Below the pieces are notes generated by a model. That model did not search any database, was not told where the DNA came from, and saw only the letters and a list, made by a program, of their open reading frames with translations. A stretch of 5,372 bases of DNA from Prosthecobacter sp. (GTDB taxonomy: Bacteria > Verrucomicrobiota > Verrucomicrobiia > Verrucomicrobiales > Verrucomicrobiaceae), in NCBI GenBank assembly GCA_025869455.1, contig JAOZVT010000781.1, forward strand, positions 1 to 5,372. Direction: 5' to 3'. This document shows positions 1 to 4,094 of the stretch, in pieces. Numbering within the stretch: the stretch's first letter is position 1; each line of letters begins with the position of its first letter. Position numbers and translations under genes: made by a program.

Positions 1-197
1 CCCAAAGCATTTTCCTTGCCGAACACTATTGGCATCTTGCCTGTGTCTAAACAGCGATCCCCATAAAATGAGTTTTCGGAAGTCTCCTTAACTTGGCTGA
101 ACCTCGAAAGAGGTCTGATCTAAGTACTCCAGAGCTTTAGCTCGCCAAAACTCCGCTTCGAAATAAGCCCCGCTATTTCATTCTCATACTCGAATGG

Positions 198-207
198 CGA
201 TCCATCT
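198..207 (+). repeat. 10-bp direct repeat, left copy
   Basis: CGATCCATCT occurs here and again at 395-404 in the same orientation, bracketing the hairpin array. The intervening segment is 187 bp. A 10-bp match somewhere in 400 bp is not very improbable by chance. The position just outside the hairpins is what makes it worth marking as a possible target-site duplication. Confidence 0.3.
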
Positions 208-251
208 TAGCCCGGCGAATCTTTGCCGTGCCATTTTGGCCTGAGCAAAAT

Positions 252-392
252 CCAGGGCCAAGCCATGCTGGCCCAGGCAACCCACGCCCTTCAGTAGCCC
301 AGCGGGCTACCCCACGATAGCCGGAGGTGAAGCGAGCTAACCTCCGGTCATCGGCGCGTCGCCCGACATCACGTTCTGCCCTGGAGGGGCAG
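252..392. repeat. Array of four hairpins (REP/MITE-like or structured RNA)
   Basis: Four inverted repeats follow one another closely. At 252-260/269-277, 9-bp arms (CCAGGGCCA with TGGCCCAGG) pair with one mismatch. At 294-300/304-310, GTAGCCC pairs perfectly with GGGCTAC around a 3-nt loop. At 321-328/340-347, CCGGAGGT pairs perfectly with ACCTCCGG around an 11-nt loop. At 376-381/387-392, CTGCCC pairs perfectly with GGGCAG. The density of hairpins in a non-coding stretch is directly visible. Interpreting it as a dispersed palindromic repeat (REP/BIME or MITE class) is inference. Similar GC-rich hairpin units recur in planctomycete and verrucomicrobial intergenic DNA as far as I recall. A structured RNA is the alternative. 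None of the hairpins has a U-tract that would mark it as a terminator. Confidence 0.5.
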
Positions 393-394
393 CC

Positions 395-404
395 CGATCC
401 ATCT
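395..404 (+). repeat. 10-bp direct repeat, right copy
   Basis: This is the second copy of CGATCCATCT, 3 bases after the end of the fourth hairpin arm. The match to the left copy does not extend further on either side. It may be a target-site duplication or chance. Confidence 0.3.
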
Positions 405-440
405 CCCACATCACTTATCTCACGGACGCCATGTTCTCTC

Positions 441-683
441 TCAAATCGCTTTTCGCGCTTTCAAAAAGGGAATCAATTCATCCACCCCAAAGTCCGCCAG
501 CACCTCACCATCCCAATCCATGGTCGGGGCCTTGCTCTGGCCGGATAAGTCCACCATCTCCCTCATCGCCGCAGCATTGCCTGACACGGTGACTTTTTGA
601 TAGGGCAGTTTGTGTTCGTCCATGTATTCCAGGACTTCATCACACCATGGGCAACCAGTTTTGACGTAAAGGATAGGGGTCAT
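441..683 (-). CDS. Glutaredoxin-like thioredoxin-fold protein
   Basis: This is a small (80-residue) cytoplasmic thioredoxin-fold protein, probably a thiol-disulfide reductant of the glutaredoxin family. It opens with a beta strand (PILYVKTG) leading straight into the active-site motif C11-P12-W13-C14, a common variant of the glutaredoxin CPYC. Helix 1 follows, then a second strand (PYQKVTV). The conserved cis-proline lies in APT (Pro53), just before a strand and turn (MDWDGEVLADF). Length and order match a minimal glutaredoxin. One oddity is that the usual Gly-Gly glutathione-contact turn after the cis-Pro strand is missing; ADFGVDEL stands there instead, so glutathione use is uncertain. The frame is open up to an ATG at 743, which would add 20 residues (100 aa in total). 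I prefer the ATG at 683 because it places the start immediately before the fold's first strand and leaves 71 bp for divergent promoters. However, AAGAAG upstream of the 743/737 ATGs could serve as a ribosome site for the longer form. The gene is divergent from the methyltransferase. Confidence 0.8.
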   Translation of the reverse strand: MTPILYVKTGCPWCDEVLEYMDEHKLPYQKVTVSGNAAAMREMVDLSGQSKAPTMDWDGEVLADFGVDELIPFLKARKAI

Positions 684-754
684 AAGCTTTTGTACGTTTC
701 GTCTCTGACTTTGTCTGTAACATACCGTCTCCAACATCACCATTTCTTCTTTTC
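684..754. promoter_or_regulatory. Divergent intergenic region (glutaredoxin / methyltransferase)
   Basis: These 71 bp separate two divergent starts and should hold promoters for both genes. I could not find a convincing -35/-10 pair on either strand. The stretch just before the methyltransferase ATG is pyrimidine-rich (TTTCTTCTTTTC) and has no Shine-Dalgarno sequence on the + strand. If the glutaredoxin-like gene starts at 743 rather than 683, the gap shrinks to 11 bp. Confidence 0.35.
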
Positions 755-1777
755 ATGACCGACCTGACCGCCTCACCTGCCACAGATCCACTCAGCATTT
801 ACCGTTATCGGGATGGCCTCTATGCGGTGGATCTCACCACGGCCGCCCTGCAACTGGACTTCTTCACTTGGTTGGCCGCACATCCTTCCACCCTGGCGGA
901 AATCTGCGCCCATCATGGCTGGGATGAGCGTCCCGTGGATGTCATGACGACCCTCTTTGCCGCCAATGGCTGGGTTCATCTGGAGTCAGGCGTCTTCCAC
1001 CTGACCGCCACTGCCCAGGAGTATCTGTGCTCCGGCTCTGAATGGTTCCTGGGACCTTATTATGCCTCCCTGCATGATAGGCCCATCGCACGAGATTTTC
1101 TGGAAGTCCTCCGCTCGGGGAAACCCGCCGGATGGTCAGGGGACAAAGCCGCTTTTGACTGGCACAAGGCCATGGAGCAAGAGGACTTTGCCCGCAGCTT
1201 CACCGCTGCCATGGACTGCCGGGGGCGTTACCTGGCCCAGGCTCTGGCAAAGAAGCTGGACCTGACAGGTCGCACTCAATTGCTGGACATCGGCGCAGGC
1301 TCGGGGATCTATGCCTGTTCCATCGCCGCCCAGCATCCGCACCTCAAAGCGGTCGTGTTTGATCAAGCTCCCGTGGATCGCATCGCAGGCAAACTGATCG
1401 CTGAACGCGGGTGTGCAGATCGGGTTAGCGTCACCACAGGCAACATGTTTGAAGGCTTGCCACTGGGCAGCGATGTCCACCTCTACTCCAATGTGCTGCA
1501 TGATTGGGGAATGAAGGAAGTGAAGGAACTCCTGGCTGCCTCTTACTCCGCCCTGCCCACAGGTGGCCTGCTGATCATTCACGATGCCATCATCAATGCC
1601 GATAAAACCGGGCCGCTCCATGTGGCCGAATACTCCTGCCTGCTCATGCATTCCACTCAGGGGAAATGTTATAGCGTGAGCGAGTATGCCGACCTGCTGA
1701 CCGAGGCTGGTTTTACCCCAGGAGCTTATCAGGACACCATGGTGGGCCGCGGTTTCATACTGGCAGCCAAGGTCTGA
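755..1777 (+). CDS. SAM-dependent O-methyltransferase (Methyltransf_2 / ASMT-like)
   Basis: This is a full-length, 340-residue cytoplasmic class I methyltransferase expected to move a methyl group from S-adenosylmethionine to a hydroxyl of a small molecule; the substrate cannot be read from the sequence. Residues about 15-95 form the winged-helix dimerisation domain typical of the family (TLAEICAHHGWDERPVDV, then a strand pair ending FHLTATAQEYL). The catalytic Rossmann domain follows. Motif I is LLDIGAGSG (176-184), the SAM-binding glycine loop. The acidic residue that usually binds the ribose is D203 in VVFDQ. LYSNVLHDW (243-251) contains the His-Asp pair (H249-D250) that in plant and bacterial O-methyltransferases (COMT, DnrK, CrtF relatives) supplies the general base. 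GGLLIIHDAII (270-280) is a later core strand. Length is normal for the family. The stop lies 9 bp from the stop of the convergent exported-protein gene. The last 405 bp are repeated at 3543-3947. No Shine-Dalgarno sequence is visible before the ATG. Confidence 0.9.
   Translation: MTDLTASPATDPLSIYRYRDGLYAVDLTTAALQLDFFTWLAAHPSTLAEICAHHGWDERPVDVMTTLFAANGWVHLESGVFHLTATAQEYLCSGSEWFLGPYYASLHDRPIARDFLEVLRSGKPAGWSGDKAAFDWHKAMEQEDFARSFTAAMDCRGRYLAQALAKKLDLTGRTQLLDIGAGSGIYACSIAAQHPHLKAVVFDQAPVDRIAGKLIAERGCADRVSVTTGNMFEGLPLGSDVHLYSNVLHDWGMKEVKELLAASYSALPTGGLLIIHDAIINADKTGPLHVAEYSCLLMHSTQGKCYSVSEYADLLTEAGFTPGAYQDTMVGRGFILAAKV
1373..1777 (+). repeat. Long direct repeat, copy A (methyltransferase 3' part)
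   Basis: This segment aligns without gaps to 3543-3947 at a constant offset of 2170 bp. By hand comparison 1373-1468 has 12 differences, 1469-1746 (278 bp) has none, and 1747-1777 has 13 differences. The sharp edges of the identical core suggest recent gene conversion or a crossover between older paralogues. The two copies flank the exported-protein gene at 1787-3457. Confidence 0.95.
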
Positions 1778-1786
1778 GCACAGCGA

Positions 1787-3457
1787 TCAAGGAAGCTTGA
1801 TGATTGTATTTTGCGGGACTTGACGGCCGTTGGAATATCCAAAACGATAGTCCTTTCCAGTCTTCTCATAGAGGACCTCACAACGGAAAATTTTCCCGGT
1901 CGTTGGGTTATAATGGAGTGTGCCGCTGATGTAGTCCTTTTCGCTGACATTGATGCTGGAGTAGATCAAGTAGCCCCCGACGAGATCGGAATACCAGAGC
2001 GTCGTTGTCCGCCCATAAAAAGTGAAGGTTTGCATATCGTCCGATAAGGCAAAGTTTACAACGGCCCCAGAGGGGGGCATGTCCTGTGGGGCAGGGTCTG
2101 TCAGGTCTTCTTGATCGAAAATGCCCTCATAAAGGCCTGCGAGACCCTTTTCCGTCGCTAAAACGCGAAGCGGATCGGTCTGGATATTTGTTAGAGTGAC
2201 CATGTCAAAAATGGTGGTTTCCGTTTTTGGATTCACAGGCGGTAACTCGGAAAAAGCCGAACCAAATTGAGCTGCACCTCCTTCAAAATTGAGCAGCACG
2301 CCTTCGGTCAGAAGCTTCCTCTTTTTGGTAGTGAAATTATTGTCTTGTACTTCCCAAAAGTTCAGTGACGCCGTTAACTTGCCAGTTTTGGGATCCACTT
2401 TACCGGTGAATATTCCAGTGTAAGAATAGCCGTCAAAGTTTGGGTTTAAGCCGCTATCGCTGGCGCGGACCACTAAAGCGTTTTTGGCATTGATGGTTAG
2501 CAGACTGGGAAGTTCGCCATTATAGATCGGCTTGCGAAAGTTGATCTTAAAGACTACAGTCGCTGGATCGATACCGAACAAACTGGCCACCGATTGACCT
2601 TTGGTCGGGACGGTCCAAGGCTCCATCATGATCTGCAGCCCCAGGGGACCAAAGCCGGCGCGATAGCTCTTGTCCTTCTCAGAGCCAGCTTTTTTCCATT
2701 GTCCATCGACTCCTCCAGTCGTTGCCATGTGAAATTTATCATCCCCGCGCTGGCTAAGAACAATCTTTCCAGCCAGATAACTGCCGACGCGTTTGTAGGG
2801 GTTCACGAACAATGCAAACTGGTTTTTGGAGCCGCCGGGCATGGATGCGGTGAAAGCCTTTCCATCACCGGTTTTACCGATAAGTTTCAGCGTGCCCTTG
2901 GCGTCGATCTTTCCAATGGCGTAGCCAGGGCCTGCGGGCTCTTCTTCTTCAGCCTCATGTAATAGCTTAAAAGCGGACGTGTAGGCACCCAGTGCAGGCG
3001 CGGATTCGTTCTTGCCATAGGTTTTCACCTTGAAGCCTTCAATGGTCTGCCCAGCAATTTCTCCAGCCAGGGCAGCCTCAAGTGTTTTTACATCCACGGA
3101 AAAGTTCTTGAATGTCAGGTCCAGGTTTAAGAGCGAGAGTTTACCGCGTTTGATTGAAATGGTTGTTGGGGCGGCTGAGCCCAAGGGCTGTCCATCTCCA
3201 GGGGATTCTACAGCGGTGTAGTCCAGCGTGGTTTTGAAGGAGTAGGTTTTATTCTGATCGGTGATCAGCTTGCCTGAGACAGCTCCTTTGGCGCTGACGG
3301 TCAATGTAATGAGCCCGGCAGGATCGCCTGCATCAGCAGCCTCCGTGAAAAGAAGTGCCTGATAGCTGCCTGCGATGGTAGGGGGCATGGTTTCAGCCAA
3401 GGAAGCACTGCTACCGATTAGAACGGTCAAAAAGCTAAGGCGAAGTGTTTTGGTCAT
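1787..3457 (-). CDS. Exported beta-rich repeat protein of unknown function
   Basis: I do not recognise a named family. The 556-residue product begins with a clear Sec signal peptide: K3/R6, a hydrophobic core at about 7-15, and a likely signal peptidase I site after SLA at residue 21. No lipobox cysteine is present, so it should be periplasmic, outer-surface or secreted. The mature part is rich in short Gly-, Thr- and Lys-containing strands and seems to contain repeated modules opening with G-x-Y: GSYQALLF (30-37), GAYTSAF (157-163) and GLYEGIF (441-447). The first two are each followed by a PAG...AKG...GK pattern, as in PAGLITLTVSAKG and PAGPGYAIGKIDAKG. An acidic run (EAEEEEP, 168-174) links modules. 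Other landmarks are FGPLGLQ (269-275), GKVDPKTGK (352-360) and LPPVNPKTE (405-413), all matched in the paralogue at 4095-5372. No catalytic motif, membrane helix after the signal, or C-terminal sorting tag is evident. The ATG at 3457 is chosen because the signal peptide starts there; no Shine-Dalgarno sequence precedes it. Similar modules occur in large verrucomicrobial exported proteins, as far as I recall. Confidence 0.85.
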   Translation of the reverse strand: MTKTLRLSFLTVLIGSSASLAETMPPTIAGSYQALLFTEAADAGDPAGLITLTVSAKGAVSGKLITDQNKTYSFKTTLDYTAVESPGDGQPLGSAAPTTISIKRGKLSLLNLDLTFKNFSVDVKTLEAALAGEIAGQTIEGFKVKTYGKNESAPALGAYTSAFKLLHEAEEEEPAGPGYAIGKIDAKGTLKLIGKTGDGKAFTASMPGGSKNQFALFVNPYKRVGSYLAGKIVLSQRGDDKFHMATTGGVDGQWKKAGSEKDKSYRAGFGPLGLQIMMEPWTVPTKGQSVASLFGIDPATVVFKINFRKPIYNGELPSLLTINAKNALVVRASDSGLNPNFDGYSYTGIFTGKVDPKTGKLTASLNFWEVQDNNFTTKKRKLLTEGVLLNFEGGAAQFGSAFSELPPVNPKTETTIFDMVTLTNIQTDPLRVLATEKGLAGLYEGIFDQEDLTDPAPQDMPPSGAVVNFALSDDMQTFTFYGRTTTLWYSDLVGGYLIYSSINVSEKDYISGTLHYNPTTGKIFRCEVLYEKTGKDYRFGYSNGRQVPQNTIIKLP

Positions 3458-3471
3458 GAAGTAAACTATGG

Positions 3472-3500
3472 ATCATAGGGATGCAGTCCAAGCAAGTTAA
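3472..3500 (-). promoter_or_regulatory. Candidate sigma-70-type promoter for the exported-protein gene
   Basis: On the minus strand TTAACT (3495-3500) and TATGAT (3472-3477) stand 17 bp apart, matching the -35/-10 consensus at 4 and 5 of 6 positions. The -10 box ends 14 bp before the ATG at 3457, so the leader would be only about 8 nt. That fits the absence of a Shine-Dalgarno sequence but makes the call tentative. Confidence 0.4.
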
Positions 3501-3515
3501 TACATTAGTATTAGG

Positions 3516-3947
3516 ATGCCAAAGGTAGTTATAAAAAATCAAGTGGATCGCATTGCCGGAAAACTCATTGAAGAACGCGGGTGTGCGGATCGGGTTAGCG
3601 TCACCACGGGCAACATGTTTGAAGGCTTGCCTCAGGGGAGCGATGTCCACCTCTACTCCAATGTGCTGCATGATTGGGGAATGAAGGAAGTGAAGGAACT
3701 CCTGGCTGCCTCTTACTCCGCCCTGCCCACAGGTGGCCTGCTGATCATTCACGATGCCATCATCAATGCCGATAAAACCGGGCCGCTCCATGTGGCCGAA
3801 TACTCCTGCCTGCTCATGCATTCCACTCAGGGGAAATGTTATAGCGTGAGCGAGTATGCCGACCTGCTGACCGAGGCTGGTTTTACCCCAGGAGCTTATC
3901 AGGACACCATGGTGGGGCGTGGGTTTATGGTCGCGGTGAAAGCTTGA
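3516..3947 (+). pseudogene. Truncated methyltransferase copy (C-terminal catalytic part only)
   Basis: This frame of 143 codons matches residues 207-340 of the methyltransferase at 755-1777. It keeps the catalytic-type LHDW (H52-D53), the later core strand and the C-terminus. It has lost the whole N-terminal dimerisation domain and the SAM-binding glycine loop, so it cannot be an independent methyltransferase. Its first nine codons (MPKVVIKNQ) resemble LKAVVFDQ of the intact protein imperfectly, with two residues missing before VDR, which suggests the homology decays upstream rather than stopping cleanly. A stop lies in frame at 3498. No ribosome site precedes the ATG beyond an adjacent AGG. 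No internal stop or frameshift has accumulated. Outside the identical core most differences are synonymous, so the copy descends from a paralogue that was once under protein-level selection. Expression as a short protein cannot be excluded. Confidence 0.85.
3543..3947 (+). repeat. Long direct repeat, copy B (methyltransferase 3' part)
   Basis: This is the partner of 1373-1777 at an offset of 2170 bp. The core 3639-3916 is identical to 1469-1746 over 278 bp. On its left, 3543-3638 differs at 12 of 96 positions; on its right, 3917-3947 differs at 13 of 31. Both copies end at the same TGA position in the alignment. Confidence 0.95.
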
Positions 3948-4094
3948 ACTGGGAGGTATTCCCAATTTAGTTAGAAAAGAGGGGGTGGATGGGGGCTATT
4001 TTCGTCGATGTCATTAGTAAGCTACGTAGTATAATAAATAAAAAATGGCCGCTGTTTTAGACAGCGGCCATTTGGAGACTTTAACGGTGAGGGT
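3948..4094. other. Convergent intergenic region after the truncated methyltransferase
   Basis: These 147 bp lie between two convergent stops. They hold one strong bidirectional-looking hairpin (4043-4073), an AT-rich stretch at 4027-4045, and the palindrome CTACGTAG at 4022-4029. The equivalent gap in the left-hand module is only 9 bp, so the two modules differ here. No coding signal is seen. Confidence 0.6.
4031..4073 (-). terminator. Rho-independent terminator of the right-hand exported-protein gene
   Basis: A perfect 13-bp stem (4043-4055 with 4061-4073, core TGGCCGCTGT/ACAGCGGCCA) encloses a 5-nt loop. Read on the minus strand, the stem runs directly into a T-rich tract (TTTTTTATTTATTAT, about 4031-4046), the standard intrinsic terminator layout. 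It begins 21 bp past the TAA at 4095-4097. On the + strand the stem is followed by TTTGGAGAC, a poor U-tract, so termination there would be weaker. Confidence 0.9.

Larger units (their letters stand above)
1..440. other. Intergenic region without a supported gene
   Basis: I find no credible coding sequence here. Every frame entering from the left edge on the + strand closes within about 90 bases, giving tails of at most 30 residues with no recognisable family. The open frames at 173-409 (-) and 327-548 (+) run through a block of inverted repeats and translate into Arg/Gly/Pro-rich or Ser/Arg/Pro-rich low-complexity peptides, so they look spurious. The first 170 bases are AT-richer than what follows and show no clear promoter, RNA fold or terminator. 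From about 250 to 395 the sequence is dominated by hairpins, which are annotated separately. Confidence 0.6.

Noticed and set aside
1..66. C-terminal tail of a plus-strand gene entering from the left edge
   Set aside because: About 21 codons before a stop, with no recognisable motif and no way to distinguish it from random sequence.
252..392. CRISPR array
   Set aside because: The hairpin units differ in sequence and spacing. There are no identical direct repeats with uniform spacers.
173..409. 78-codon minus-strand open frame
   Set aside because: It lies across the hairpin array and its product is low-complexity Arg/Gly/Pro with no fold-like pattern. It looks like a translation of a repeat.
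327..548. 73-codon plus-strand open frame
   Set aside because: It overlaps the glutaredoxin-like gene antisense and the hairpin array, and has no family resemblance.
1136..1651. 171-codon minus-strand open frame antisense to the methyltransferase, echoed at 3435-3965
   Set aside because: The two frames match each other only because the underlying methyltransferase DNA is duplicated. The plus-strand protein has clear catalytic motifs and the antisense product has none.
1786..1801. ATCAAG/CTTGAT hairpin as a terminator between the convergent genes
   Set aside because: The stem is only 6 bp, AT-rich and partly coding, and its following T-tract is interrupted. The evidence is not sufficient.
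2594..2962. 122-codon plus-strand open frame inside the exported-protein gene
   Set aside because: It is a shadow of the minus-strand gene, whose signal peptide and paralogue support it.
1373..3947. Composite transposon or insertion sequence bounded by the long repeats
   Set aside because: The repeats are methyltransferase coding sequence, with no transposase, terminal inverted repeats or target duplication. Gene duplication with conversion explains them better.
3950..3964. TGGGA/TCCCA hairpin after the truncated methyltransferase
   Set aside because: A 5-bp stem without a T-tract is easily found by chance.
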